Shown in pieces: positions 1-8,239 of a DNA stretch of 64,000 nucleotides. The DNA is taken from positions 131,854 through 195,853 of the forward strand of contig NZ_JAAOXD010000009.1 of assembly GCF_014694315.1 (NCBI RefSeq), given 5' to 3'. The notes beneath the pieces are model-generated. The model was not told the DNA's origin, ran no database searches, and was given only the letters and a program-made list of their open reading frames with translations. The position numbers and the translations under genes were made by a program. This DNA is from Arthrobacter ipis. GTDB taxonomy: Bacteria > Actinomycetota > Actinomycetes > Actinomycetales > Micrococcaceae. How positions within the stretch are numbered: position 1 is the first letter of the stretch; each line of letters opens with the position of its first letter.

Positions 1-82
1 CAGGCGCCGCGACAGCTGGCGCTGCCGCCAGGCTCAGGAGTGCTCCAACCACGGCAGTGAAAGTGGCCCAGCGGTACTTCAT
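1..82 (-). CDS. Secreted protein, N-terminal part only (signal peptide)
   Basis: The reverse strand from the ATG at 80-82 reads MKYRWATFTAVV followed by GALLSLAAAPAVAAP before leaving the window. This has a basic start, a hydrophobic core and an AxA-type signal peptidase I site, so the product is probably exported. Only about 27 residues are visible, so the mature protein cannot be identified. The gene is divergent from the VOC gene at 201 and shares a 118-base promoter region with it. Confidence 0.55.
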   Translation of the reverse strand, partial: MKYRWATFTAVVGALLSLAAAPAVAAP

Positions 83-200
83 GAAATTTTCCCCCAACAG
101 ATTTCCCAATGACGCGATGGCCAAAGCCAACCGGAAGAAGCCTACTAGTTACCGGGGCAGGGCCATTGACCGCCGCTCCCGGAGTCCTAATAGTGGGGGC

Positions 201-845
201 ATGGCCACACAGATTTCCGATGCAGACTTCTCATCCGCCGACGGCGTCGCGGACTGGCGTGTGCTCTTCTGGGGCGCGAAAACACTCTACGAGACTGGGG
301 ACTTCGCCACCGGCGCCAAGTTTGTTGCCGCGATCGCGGAGGCTGCGGAAGCGCTCGGCCACGCCCCGCTCGTGGACCTGCGGCCGGACACCGTCACAGT
401 CCAGGTCATCACGCCCGGTGTTGGGCTCAGCGACCGCGACCTCGAGCTTGCCCGCAGCATCTCCGGCGTTGCCGCTCGGCTTGGGCTGAAAGCAGACCCG
501 TCGGCCGTGCAGCACGTCCAGCTGGCTTTCGACGCCGAGGACCGGCCGGCCGTCATGGAGTTCTGGCGGGCGGCGCTGGGTTACGTCGTGGTCGGGGACG
601 AGGACCTGATCCAACCCAACCTCATCGGCCCGCCCGCGTGGTTCCAGGACAAGAAGTTCGTCCCGCCGCGCAACCGGATCCACATGGACGTCTCGGTTCC
701 GCATGACCAGGCGCAGGCGCGGATCGACGCGATCTTGGCCGCAGGCGGCCGTGTCCTCGGCGACCGCTACGCGCCCGCGTGGGTGTCCCTCATCGACCCC
801 GAGGGGAACGTGGTGGACATCTGCACCTGGCAGGGACGGGACTGA
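201..845 (+). CDS. VOC-family protein with pterin-carbinolamine-dehydratase-like N-terminal domain
   Basis: The 214-residue product has two parts. Residues about 1-95 resemble the 4a-hydroxytetrahydrobiopterin dehydratase fold often found fused in actinobacterial VOC proteins. Residues about 105-214 form a glyoxalase/VOC domain, with VQHVQLAFDAEDRPA at its start and SLIDPEGNVVDICTW at its end. The ATG at 201 is chosen over upstream in-frame codons because the family begins here and the extension is basic low-quality sequence overlapping the divergent gene. The substrate is unknown; such proteins are metal-dependent enzymes or binding proteins of the cytoplasm. Confidence 0.8.
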   Translation: MATQISDADFSSADGVADWRVLFWGAKTLYETGDFATGAKFVAAIAEAAEALGHAPLVDLRPDTVTVQVITPGVGLSDRDLELARSISGVAARLGLKADPSAVQHVQLAFDAEDRPAVMEFWRAALGYVVVGDEDLIQPNLIGPPAWFQDKKFVPPRNRIHMDVSVPHDQAQARIDAILAAGGRVLGDRYAPAWVSLIDPEGNVVDICTWQGRD

Positions 846-849
846 CTCC

Positions 850-1635
850 TTACGAATCAAGGAAGCGCTGAAGGAACGGGAGGGTCGCGAGCATGGGCTG
901 GAGGTCGCCGTCGCTGGCGGCGAGTTCGCCGAGGTAGTCGCCGTGGCCGCCGGGCACGATCAGGAGCCGGGAATCGGGGATGGTGCGGGACATCCGCACG
1001 GCGTGCTCGGGGTCCATCACGTCCTGGTCGGCGCAGAGTACCAGGGTGGGCGCGGTGATCGCGGCGAGCTCCTGCTCGGACCAGCCGGGGAAGCCAACGA
1101 TGCGCTGCCGGTCCAGCTCGAACAGCCGCTCAAGGTGCCCGGGCTCGGGATTGAGCCTGCGGTCAGCGTCCTGGTACACCGCGGGCATATTGTCCAGGGT
1201 GGCAGACTTCATGCCCTCCCAGAACTCCGCGGGCACGGCATCCCGGCTGAAGAACGTGGAGGCGGCGATGAGGCGGCGCACCCTGGCCGGGTGTTGCATG
1301 GCCAGGGCGAGGGCGGTGTGGCCGCCGGCGCTGAAGCCGAGCACGTCCACCGAGTCCAGCCGCAGCTTGTCGAGGACCGCCAGGACGTCGCCGGCGGAGT
1401 TCTCGGCGGTGAGCGGCCGGTCGGTCGCGGCGGTACGGCCGTGGCCTTCCTCGTCGACGGCGATCACCTGCCGCTCTGCTGCCAGGAGCGGGATGAGGCT
1501 GGCGAAGTTCGTCTGGATGGTGGAGCCGCCGCCGGGGATGAGAAGCAGCGGCGTCTTGTCGGTAGTCGCGTCGCCGTGGACCTCGTAGTACATGCGCAGG
1601 TCGCCGTTGGCCGCGTATCCATGGGTGAAAGTCAC
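850..1635 (-). CDS. Alpha/beta hydrolase
   Basis: A 261-residue single-domain alpha/beta hydrolase. The oxyanion-hole strand is LLLIPGGGST, the nucleophile elbow is GFSAGG (serine near residue 100), the acid is in VLCADQDVMDPEH and the histidine in VPGGHGDYLGE, so the catalytic triad is complete. There is no signal peptide and it is cytoplasmic. It converges with the preceding VOC gene with a 4-base gap. Substrate specificity cannot be read from sequence. Confidence 0.85.
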   Translation of the reverse strand: MTFTHGYAANGDLRMYYEVHGDATTDKTPLLLIPGGGSTIQTNFASLIPLLAAERQVIAVDEEGHGRTAATDRPLTAENSAGDVLAVLDKLRLDSVDVLGFSAGGHTALALAMQHPARVRRLIAASTFFSRDAVPAEFWEGMKSATLDNMPAVYQDADRRLNPEPGHLERLFELDRQRIVGFPGWSEQELAAITAPTLVLCADQDVMDPEHAVRMSRTIPDSRLLIVPGGHGDYLGELAASDGDLQPMLATLPFLQRFLDS

Positions 1636-1728
1636 ACAGCATCCTAACGCCCGGTGGTTCGGGTGGATAGGGTTCCCGTCCGGTTCTCCCCCAGCTCCGA
1701 ATACCTTCCAGAGGCACAGGAGCAGCAG

Positions 1729-2661
1729 ATGACTATCAGCATTCAGCAGGAAACCGCCCGCACCGGAGCGCCCGCGCTACAGCGGCGCGTTGTTTCCACG
1801 GAGCTGGGTCCCGTCTCAGTGCGTGTTCAGCAGGCTAGCGGGGGCGGTCTCGGGCGCGGGTTCCCGGCGCGCTCGGCAGCGGAGGTCTACCTTCACGGCG
1901 CCGCGGGATCCTGGACGACGTTCCAGCCGCTGCTGTCCAAGGCACCGTACATTGACCGCGTCCTCATCGATCTGCCCGGCTGGGGTGAATCCACGGCGGG
2001 CGTCCGGTTGGACGAGTTCAGCGTCGAAGCGATGGGGCGCGCCGTCGTCGAAATACTGGATTCACTCGGCTACCGGCAGTGGAACCTGGTGGGCCATTCG
2101 ATGGGAGGCTTTCTGGCATTGCATCTGGCGGCGAAATGGCCGGAGTCCGCTGCCACCGTTGCAGCCATTTCGGCCACCACGTTCGCCGTGTCCGAGGCCG
2201 CCCGGCGGCCGCTGCGAAGCCTCTCAAGATTCCCGGCGTTTGTGGGCATGCTGCTCACCATGCGCTCCATGGCGGCCTTCGGTATGTCAGGATCGAAACT
2301 GATCCGGGCTGTAGGCGCCACACCGGTGATGGAACTGCTGATGTCACCGTTCTTCACCCGCCCGGCAGCAGTCCCCGGCCACGTGATCCGCGGGCTTGCG
2401 CTCGATGCCCGGCCCGCCAGCTTCGACGCGGCTGTCCGGGCCGCCGACCACTACGACTTTGGCCAATGGCGCGCCATCCGCTGTCCGGTGCTGGCGACGC
2501 GCGGAAACCGCGACGTGTTCACGCCGCAGTCTGACTTGATCCGGTTGGCCGCCTTCGTCCGGCACGTCCGGCTGGAGACGATCCCGCGTTGCGGCCACTT
2601 CGCCAACATCGAACAGCCGGAGCATCTGCAACAGTTGCTCGATGACCTTCGGGCTACGTGA
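1729..2661 (+). CDS. Alpha/beta hydrolase
   Basis: A 310-residue hydrolase starting at the ATG at 1729; the in-frame stretch from 1654 overlaps the promoter of the divergent hydrolase and is not family-like. The nucleophile elbow is GHSMGGF, the acid lies in TRGNRDVFTP and the histidine in IPRCGHFANIEQPEHL. A cap region lies between about residues 160 and 230. It is divergent from the other alpha/beta hydrolase at 850-1635, to which it is only distantly similar. Substrate unknown. Confidence 0.85.
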   Translation: MTISIQQETARTGAPALQRRVVSTELGPVSVRVQQASGGGLGRGFPARSAAEVYLHGAAGSWTTFQPLLSKAPYIDRVLIDLPGWGESTAGVRLDEFSVEAMGRAVVEILDSLGYRQWNLVGHSMGGFLALHLAAKWPESAATVAAISATTFAVSEAARRPLRSLSRFPAFVGMLLTMRSMAAFGMSGSKLIRAVGATPVMELLMSPFFTRPAAVPGHVIRGLALDARPASFDAAVRAADHYDFGQWRAIRCPVLATRGNRDVFTPQSDLIRLAAFVRHVRLETIPRCGHFANIEQPEHLQQLLDDLRAT

Positions 2662-2670
2662 GGTTCTTTG

Positions 2671-3618
2671 TTACCCGAGCAGTTCGAGGTTGTGGACCTC
2701 GATGCCGGGCATGCTGTCCAGCCAGGCCTCCATCACTTCGCCAAGGAGACTTTCATGACCGGCAAGGCCAAGCCGCGTAGCCTCTGAGTTTGCAGGCGCA
2801 TGGTCATGGTCGTCCCGGGGTGCGCCGTGTGAACAGGCGGAGCACATAAGCCTGATCCCGGACCAGTCATCGACGCCGCGTCCGCGCGGTCCGAAGAGGT
2901 CAGACAGCGCCTCGAGATCGTCGGAGCCTGCTCCGCTGACCTGCGCATGCCACGTGGGCAGCCCGGACTCGTCCAGCCGCTCAAGCTCATCGAAGACGGA
3001 GACTTCTTGATCGCCGAGCAGCCGGGATCCTTTGGGTTCGCCGTCGTGAAGGATGGCGTCCCTGAACCTGTGCCCGGATTCCGGCAGGGGAACACTCGAA
3101 ATAACAGCGTGGGCAGGACTCCGGCGCCAGCACCAGACCACCTCGGCAGTACCGGAGGTAGGCGGCGCCTGATGGGGAAGGCTGGGCTGGTCGGGATTGA
3201 GCCGGACCGGGGCCAGCCCGCAATCCACGTCGATGATGCCGGTTTCGGCCCCGAAGCTGTCAAAGCCATAGGCTACCCACGCCCGCCGGGCGGTGGCCCA
3301 GTCACCCAATGCTGTTGCCGCAATACCTAAGTTCCAGGCTGCGGGATTGGCACCGTCGAACGCTTCGGCGTCCTGGGGGGTGAAGTGTTCCAGCGCCCGG
3401 GCATTCCGCTCCGCGCTTTCGGGCCAATTGCGACGGGCCTTGGACAGGAGACCCGCCTGGAACCAGCTGAAATACGACTGCGGAGTCAGCTGCAAGAGCT
3501 CGGAGGCAAGGGCTTCGGCCCAACCGGCGTCTCCTGCCTCATCCGCGGCCTGCCAGTCCGACCACACTTCCTGTGGCTTCCGCTTCTTCCCGAACCCAGC
3601 CGATCCATGTCCCCCCAT
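2671..3618 (-). CDS. Tetratricopeptide-like protein
   Basis: The 315-residue product starts MGGHGSAGFGKKRKPQEVW. Helix pairs at about residues 20-130 (for example SYFSWFQAGLLSKARRNWPE and AWNLGIAATALGDW) look like degenerate TPR units. The middle is beta-rich and unassigned. Near the C-terminus, MCSACSHG plus several His/Asp residues could bind a metal. The start is the ATG at 3618. It converges with the hydrolase upstream with about 10 bases between stops. No function is assigned; a protein-interaction role is only inference. Confidence 0.7.
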   Translation of the reverse strand: MGGHGSAGFGKKRKPQEVWSDWQAADEAGDAGWAEALASELLQLTPQSYFSWFQAGLLSKARRNWPESAERNARALEHFTPQDAEAFDGANPAAWNLGIAATALGDWATARRAWVAYGFDSFGAETGIIDVDCGLAPVRLNPDQPSLPHQAPPTSGTAEVVWCWRRSPAHAVISSVPLPESGHRFRDAILHDGEPKGSRLLGDQEVSVFDELERLDESGLPTWHAQVSGAGSDDLEALSDLFGPRGRGVDDWSGIRLMCSACSHGAPRDDHDHAPANSEATRLGLAGHESLLGEVMEAWLDSMPGIEVHNLELLG

Positions 3619-3741
3619 CCGTCCAGTATGCAGCGCACCCAGTCGCGACAGCGGGATCTACGTGCTTGCTGCCGGGTCGGTCAAGATGAACGTTCGATGA
3701 AACGTACGGGAATCCCGGCCGGGTGCGGGGTCCCCCGTGCC

Positions 3742-3753
3742 TATCCTTGGCCA
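3742..3753 (+). promoter_or_regulatory. -10 element and leaderless start
   Basis: TATCCT at 3742-3747 is followed by 6 bases and then ATG at 3754. This spacing puts the predicted transcription start at or beside the start codon, so the mRNA is probably leaderless. No Shine-Dalgarno sequence is present. Confidence 0.4.
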
Positions 3754-4008
3754 ATGGCTCTCCATGCATCCGAGGCGCTGATCAACGCACGGTTCTCTAC
3801 CGTGTGGGACGTCCTGACGGATTCGGGCAACATGACCGTTTGGAACTCGGGTATCACGGAGATCGACGGGGACCTGCGTGACGGTGAAACTGTCCGCATC
3901 ACCACATTGCGCCGGGGCCGCCCGGTCCGCACACGGGTCCGGCAGGATCTGGACGATTTCGTGGCCGCGGCCCGGCACCACGCCGAACTGCTCGACAGGA
4001 CGTCGTGA
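3754..4008 (+). pseudogene. SRPBCC-family protein with large internal deletion
   Basis: This 84-residue frame begins like a full polyketide-cyclase/SRPBCC protein (MALHASEALINARF, VWDVLTDSGNMTVWNSGI, GDLRDGETVRI). It then jumps at about residue 64 straight to what looks like the end of the same family (DDFVAAARHHAELLD). SRPBCC proteins are normally about 140-150 residues, so the central strands and the ligand cavity are missing while the frame is kept. It is probably non-functional or altered. Its GTGA overlap with the next gene is intact. Confidence 0.6.
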
Positions 4009-4736
4009 CCGTGGCGGATCAGAAACGTGTCGGACCCTTGAAGAGCTCAGGGGATGCGCATCCCGAGTGGACCCTGATGTACCGCAGGGGCCTGTCCCGA
4101 AAGAAAATCGCCGAACTGGCCCGGGTCAAGGTCTCCGCCGTCGCGTCCCACCTCGCGGCAGCCAAAGCCGCAGACCCCGGTCTGAAGGCAGAGCACCGCG
4201 CAGCAGTGGACGATGCCGCCAGGAACGCGGCGCCCGGTATCAAGCGCCTGTATCAGCTGCTCGCCATGGTCGAGGCGACAGGCCGTTACCCCTCACGCAG
4301 CGCCGAGGACAAGGTGGAGCGGGAACTCGCCCAGTGGCTGCGGCGCCGCCGTCGTGATGCGGACGCCGGCATCCTGAACCCAGTCATCGGGGCAGGTCTG
4401 TCCGTCTTGCCGGACTGGCGGCGCAAGCCCCGCGAGGCCCGGGAAGATGAACAATGGCAGGACCATCTGCAGCAGCTGGCCGCGTACCGGGCCGCGGGAC
4501 AGCCGTGGCCCCGCACCGCACCCGGCGTGACCGGGCCTGAAAAGGAACTCGGTGGGTGGCTGCGCAGCCAGCGGTACAAGTTCCGCCATGGCGACCTCTC
4601 CCCCGCACGTTCAGACGCGCTGGACGCCGCCCTGCCGGGATGGCTAACCAGCCGCAAAGCGGCTGCAGAACCGTACGACGGTCAGTCGCCCACTGCGTCT
4701 CGGCCGCGCCGCACGATGAGCGGGTCAGGTTCGTAG
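4005..4736 (+). CDS. Helicase-associated (HA) domain protein
   Basis: A 243-residue protein with an HTH-like N-terminal part (residues about 20-50, RRGLSRKKIAELARVKVSAVASHL). It is followed by two helicase-associated repeats, about 85-145 and 150-215, each with the Trp-rich pattern WLRRRRRDADAGILN or WLRSQRYKFRHGDLS. HA repeats are thought to bind nucleic acid; no ATPase domain is attached. It starts at GTG 4005, overlapping the previous stop as GTGA, so it is translationally coupled to the deleted SRPBCC gene. Its biological role is unknown. Confidence 0.75.
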   Translation: MTVADQKRVGPLKSSGDAHPEWTLMYRRGLSRKKIAELARVKVSAVASHLAAAKAADPGLKAEHRAAVDDAARNAAPGIKRLYQLLAMVEATGRYPSRSAEDKVERELAQWLRRRRRDADAGILNPVIGAGLSVLPDWRRKPREAREDEQWQDHLQQLAAYRAAGQPWPRTAPGVTGPEKELGGWLRSQRYKFRHGDLSPARSDALDAALPGWLTSRKAAAEPYDGQSPTASRPRRTMSGSGS

Positions 4737-5010
4737 ACCACGGAGGTGCCCTTCCCTTCGTAGTCGAACTGGTTGAGGAAGAAGCGCAGGGCGTTAAGGC
4801 GTGCACGTTTCTTATCAGACCTCCGACGCGACGATTGCCGAGGCGCCGGTGCTGCCGGCCAAGCGTGTCGAATTCGGCCAGGTACCCGGACGGGTCGACG
4901 AACGCGCAAACCAGGCGCACGCCCAACCCGTCCGTGAGTTCGGATGCGAGCACAATAGCCGCTGCGGCGGCGCCCATGGCACGCCGACGATCAGTGGTCC
5001 GTGTGTCCAC
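4682..5010 (-). pseudogene. Small protein gene broken by a frameshift
   Basis: The reverse strand has a GTG start at 5010 with GAGGGG upstream and encodes MDTRTTDRRRAMG, then SELTDGLGVRLVCAF and DPSGYLAEFDTLG. After about 4830-4850 the protein-like sequence continues in another frame: KKRARLNALRFFLNQFDY, then GTSVVYEPDPLIVRRG, stopping at 4682. Joined, the two give about 110 residues. One indel would restore the reading frame. I do not recognise the family. The 3' end overlaps the end of the convergent HA gene. Confidence 0.45.
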
Positions 5011-5063
5011 GCAGACCCCTCGTCTCGGTCAAAAGGGATCACCCATCGGATCACCCGATGCAG

Positions 5064-5468
5064 CTACGAAGCGGAGGGGTCCAGGTGCGCGCTCTTGATC
5101 TCCGGGGGCGTAGCGCCCTGAAGGACCCAGCGGTTGCCGTCCGGATCGCTGAGGAATGCGAACTGCACGCCGCCCATGTCCTGGACCTCGCTGATGCCCG
5201 CGCCGCGGTCCAGCAGCTCGGCGCGCACTGCGCCAATGTCGGGCACGACGAGCTGCAGCCCTTCAAGGCTTCCCGGTGCCATGCCGGTCATTCCCGTGCC
5301 GATGACGATCGAGGCGGCGGATCCGGGGGGCGTCAGCTGCACCACCCTCATGCCGGGGATGTGCTCCACGTCGTGGTCCAGGACGAAGCCCAGCTTGTCC
5401 ACGTAGAACGACTTCGCCGCGTCCACATCAGCGACCGGCACTTGCACAACTTCAAGGCGCATCTCCAT
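5064..5468 (-). CDS. VOC-family (glyoxalase-like) protein
   Basis: A single 134-residue VOC domain: MEMRLEVVQVPVADVD, AKSFYVDKLGF, and the closing strand FAFLSDPDGNRWVLQ. The start at 5468 is preferred over the upstream GTG at 5507 because the domain begins at once. One betaalphabetabetabeta pair per chain implies a dimer. The ligand or metal role is undetermined; related proteins include bleomycin-resistance-like and extradiol-dioxygenase-like proteins. Confidence 0.8.
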   Translation of the reverse strand: MEMRLEVVQVPVADVDAAKSFYVDKLGFVLDHDVEHIPGMRVVQLTPPGSAASIVIGTGMTGMAPGSLEGLQLVVPDIGAVRAELLDRGAGISEVQDMGGVQFAFLSDPDGNRWVLQGATPPEIKSAHLDPSAS

Positions 5469-5516
5469 GCGCCCCACCCTACCGCCGCCCGGGCAGCGGA
5501 CAAGCACATTTCAGGC

Positions 5517-5774
5517 TTAGCTGCCCGACGGGAGCGCCGGCGGTTTCGACTCGGAACGACGCCTGGCAGCCTTGAGCCCACGCTTCCGCGCCAGCACAGC
5601 TCGCTTTGGGACATGGCTCTTATGGCTGTCGCGCTCCTTCATGCGCAGCGCCTTCCTCTGCTGCCGCCAGGCCCGCCTCGCATCCCGATTGATCCTCGAG
5701 AGCAGCACCACAGGAACGGCGAGCCAAAGCAGCGCCACCACGAACACCAATCCGATCGATACCAGCGGGTCCAT
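5517..5774 (-). CDS. Small single-pass membrane protein
   Basis: The 85-residue product has one N-terminal transmembrane segment (about residues 5-26, VSIGLVFVVALLWLAVPVVLL) followed by a strongly basic cytoplasmic tail rich in Arg/Lys. The tail suggests nucleic-acid or lipid contact, but this is inference. It lies alone between the VOC gene and the phosphotransferase on the same strand. The family is not recognised. Confidence 0.6.
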   Translation of the reverse strand: MDPLVSIGLVFVVALLWLAVPVVLLSRINRDARRAWRQQRKALRMKERDSHKSHVPKRAVLARKRGLKAARRRSESKPPALPSGS

Positions 5775-5851
5775 GCAACAAGTTTAGGGTCGCCCACCAT
5801 GAGTGGTAAGCAAACTTATCAATTCGTTATGAGATGGGCGGTCAACGCAGG

Positions 5852-6736
5852 TCAGCCCGCCAGGACCTGCCGGAGTCCGAAGTCCCCCACGGAGAACATC
5901 GGCCGGTTGTCGTCGGAGTTACTGAGCATGGCGGTGGACAGGACCAAGGCCCAGCCGCGGGCGCGCGTCCAGCTGCACCCGTCCACCGAGGAGCCAAAGG
6001 CGCCGATGAAGCGCTGGCGGGCGCCGGCGTCGAACATCAACCATCCCACCGCAAGGTCGACGGCGGGATCCCCTGCCCCCACATCGCCAAAGTCGATCAC
6101 GCCGGCCAGCGACCCGTCGGCCGCGAGCAGGATGTTGGCTGGATGCAGGTCCCCGTGGAGCATCATCGCCGGACCGTCCCAGACGGGAGCCGCGCAGGCC
6201 TGCGCCCATACCGCCATCAGCTCTGCCGACTGCGGGTAGCGGTCCCGGTCCCCGAGCCGTTCGTGCACCACCGCGTTCCGGTCCAGCAGCGGCACCCCAC
6301 GGACCGGATTCACCGGAACCCCTGCGGCGGCGGGCACGTGAAGCGCCCTGAGAAAGGCGGCCAGGCCGTCAACGGCAGGCGCACGGTCCGCCGGTCCGGC
6401 GTCCACAGCAGCGGTGCCGGAAACCCAGCGGACGATGCTCCACGGCCAAGGAAAGTCCGACGTCGGCCAGCCGGCATGGACGGGCACAGGAACCGGCACC
6501 GGGGACCGGCCTGCGATGCCGGGAAGGTACTGCTGCTCGTGCAGGATCAGCTGCACGGCTTCGTCGCGCCGGGGCAGCCGGACCGCCAGGTCGTCACCGA
6601 GCCGGAAGGTCGTGTTGTCCCAGCCGTTGGCAACCCGGATCAGGGAGCGGCTTGCGAGGTCGGGCCGCTGGTCCCGGATGAGGGCACGGACGACGGCGGC
6701 ACTCACCTCCACCGTTGCCGCCGGCATTCCTGCCAT
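5852..6736 (-). CDS. Aminoglycoside-phosphotransferase-family kinase
   Basis: A 294-residue APH-fold protein. The catalytic loop is MMLHGDLHPANIL and the metal-binding motif is GVIDFGDVGAGDP, both complete. The N-lobe contains NGWDNTTFRLGDDLAVRLP. Such chromosomal APH proteins act on varied small molecules and are not necessarily resistance enzymes. The start is the ATG at 6736; a second Met three residues on is possible. It lies downstream of the IclR gene on the same strand, separated by 77 bases. Confidence 0.85.
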   Translation of the reverse strand: MAGMPAATVEVSAAVVRALIRDQRPDLASRSLIRVANGWDNTTFRLGDDLAVRLPRRDEAVQLILHEQQYLPGIAGRSPVPVPVPVHAGWPTSDFPWPWSIVRWVSGTAAVDAGPADRAPAVDGLAAFLRALHVPAAAGVPVNPVRGVPLLDRNAVVHERLGDRDRYPQSAELMAVWAQACAAPVWDGPAMMLHGDLHPANILLAADGSLAGVIDFGDVGAGDPAVDLAVGWLMFDAGARQRFIGAFGSSVDGCSWTRARGWALVLSTAMLSNSDDNRPMFSVGDFGLRQVLAG

Positions 6737-6813
6737 TCAGGGACCCACCTCTCCGTGCGACGATGGCATCGTCTCGACCACGCACGTCACGACGCTGCCC
6801 GGTCAACAAACGA

Positions 6814-7611
6814 TCAGTAGACGGTGCCCTCCAGCAGTTCCGCCAGCCGGGCCGCAGCGCGGCGAAGTTCCGGCACCCCTGCCTTGAGCCCCTTCTCGGT
6901 GGCAGCTTCCACCGGGCTGGTCAGGGCGACGGATTCACTGGGCAGCCCTGACCTGTTGATCGCCATCGCCACCGAGAGCACTCCCGTGGCGCGCTCATCC
7001 GCCGAGTAGGCGTAGTCGGTTCCCGGTTCAGGCAGGCGGGCCTTGAGCTCGGCCAGGCTGAAGCTGGGCTCTTCATGCCCGGCTGCCACCGCCCCCTTCA
7101 CCACTTCCTGGAGATGTTCGTCCGGCGCCCCGGCCAGCAGGATTTTGCCGGCAGCGCCGACGGTCAGGGGTAGCCGCTTGCCCAGCGGCATGTCGTACCG
7201 GAGCGGGGCGTCGCCGTCGACGCGGACCACCAGGATGCGCTCGAAACCCAGCCGGGTGTACAAGGACGCGGTCATTCCGGTCTGCGCCGCCACCTGCTGG
7301 AGCACCGGACGGGACGCGGTCACCAGGGGGTCGTTCTCGATGTAGCTGCGCGCCGCGGGCAGCACGGCCGGGCCGATCCGGTATGTCTTGTCGGTCTGGC
7401 TGACCATGCCGAAATCCTGCAGCACCCGCAGGATGCGCAGCGTGGTGGGCAGGCTCATGCCGCAGTTCCGCGCCAGATCGCTGAGCCGCTGGGGCCGGTC
7501 GGCCCGCTGCAGTTCCGCGAAGACCTCCATGGCCCGCGACAGCGAGCGCATGTTGGAGGGCTTGCCGCCGTCGTCCGCTGCAGTACTGGGCTGCGTATTG
7601 GTGACCGTCAT
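6814..7611 (-). CDS. IclR-family transcriptional regulator
   Basis: The 265-residue protein has an N-terminal winged HTH (about residues 22-80, MEVFAELQRADRPQRLSDLA, then MSLPTTLRILRVL) and a C-terminal IclR effector domain (YTRLGFERILVVRVDGD, LTVGAAGKILLAG). It is divergent from the TctB-TctA-TctC operon, which it very probably controls; matching IclR-type sites lie between them. AAAGG directly abuts the ATG, too close to act as a ribosome site, and TAGAAT lies 6 bases upstream, so the mRNA is probably leaderless. Confidence 0.9.
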   Translation of the reverse strand: MTVTNTQPSTAADDGGKPSNMRSLSRAMEVFAELQRADRPQRLSDLARNCGMSLPTTLRILRVLQDFGMVSQTDKTYRIGPAVLPAARSYIENDPLVTASRPVLQQVAAQTGMTASLYTRLGFERILVVRVDGDAPLRYDMPLGKRLPLTVGAAGKILLAGAPDEHLQEVVKGAVAAGHEEPSFSLAELKARLPEPGTDYAYSADERATGVLSVAMAINRSGLPSESVALTSPVEAATEKGLKAGVPELRRAAARLAELLEGTVY

Positions 7612-7613
7612 CC

Positions 7614-7628
7614 TTTCATTCTATGTAA
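7614..7628. promoter_or_regulatory. IclR-type operator, site 1 (imperfect)
   Basis: TTTCATTCTATGTAA matches the downstream site at 13 of 15 bases. It overlaps the presumed -10 element (TAGAAT on the minus strand, 7618-7623) of the IclR gene, fitting autorepression. Confidence 0.6.
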
Positions 7629-7698
7629 CTTCTGCGCCCTGCCACCCCGCTTGACAGCACCTGTGGGCCGTGTCACTATTTCTTCTGATGTAAGACAC

Positions 7699-7713
7699 TT
7701 TCATTCTATGAAA
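7699..7713. promoter_or_regulatory. IclR-type operator, site 2 (perfect palindrome)
   Basis: TTTCATTCTATGAAA is a perfect 6-3-6 palindrome 85 bases from site 1 and 20 bases before the tctB start at 7734. Its position over the start region of the transport operon suggests repression by the divergent IclR protein, relieved by a pathway metabolite. Confidence 0.65.
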
Positions 7714-7733
7714 GCAATTGGAAGGCATTTTTG

Positions 7734-8237
7734 ATGACAACGGAGTCGACCATGACCCAGTCCCCCACCCGGGCGAGGCCAGCGCGCAGCGTTCTGGCCG
7801 GGATCGCCGCCTTCGGGGCACTGGGCGCCTACGTACTAGTCAGCTCGGTGGGCCTCGGCCTCTGGACCTCGCTGGGTCCCGGCCCCGGGCTGTTCCCGTT
7901 CGCCATGGGCGCGGTGCTCGCCGCGATGTCGGTCCTGTGGCTGCTTCAGGAGCTCAAGCGCCCCAGCACAACGGGTGAAGGGGCCGACGGCGGATTGGTG
8001 CTCGCCGTCGTCGTCAGCCTCGTGCTGCTGGCAGCGCTGCTGGACCTGCTCGGCTTCCAGCTGAGCATGTTCCTCTTCCTCATGTACCACCTGAAGATCC
8101 GGGGGAAGCGGAGCTGGCTGTCCGCACTGCTCACCGCCCTGGCCGGAAGCGTCGGAGCCTTCTACGCCTTCAACTACGGACTGAACGTGGCACTTCCGGT
8201 CTCATCCATCCCCGTCCTGAACCTGATCGGACTCTAG
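7734..8237 (+). CDS. tctB: Tripartite tricarboxylate transporter, small membrane subunit TctB
   Basis: The 167-residue protein has four hydrophobic segments (starting near residues 20, 52, 88 and 125), the normal TctB size and topology. GGAAGG lies 8 bases before the ATG at 7734; the TTG one codon earlier is an unlikely start. TctB pairs with TctA in the membrane to form the secondary transporter. It is the first gene of the operon and is followed 2 bases later by tctA. Confidence 0.85.
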   Translation: MTTESTMTQSPTRARPARSVLAGIAAFGALGAYVLVSSVGLGLWTSLGPGPGLFPFAMGAVLAAMSVLWLLQELKRPSTTGEGADGGLVLAVVVSLVLLAALLDLLGFQLSMFLFLMYHLKIRGKRSWLSALLTALAGSVGAFYAFNYGLNVALPVSSIPVLNLIGL

Positions 8238-8239
8238 AC

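Noticed and set aside
5852..6736. Antibiotic resistance gene (aminoglycoside phosphotransferase)
   Set aside because: Only the generic kinase motifs are present and there is no mobile or resistance context; family-level naming is all that is justified.
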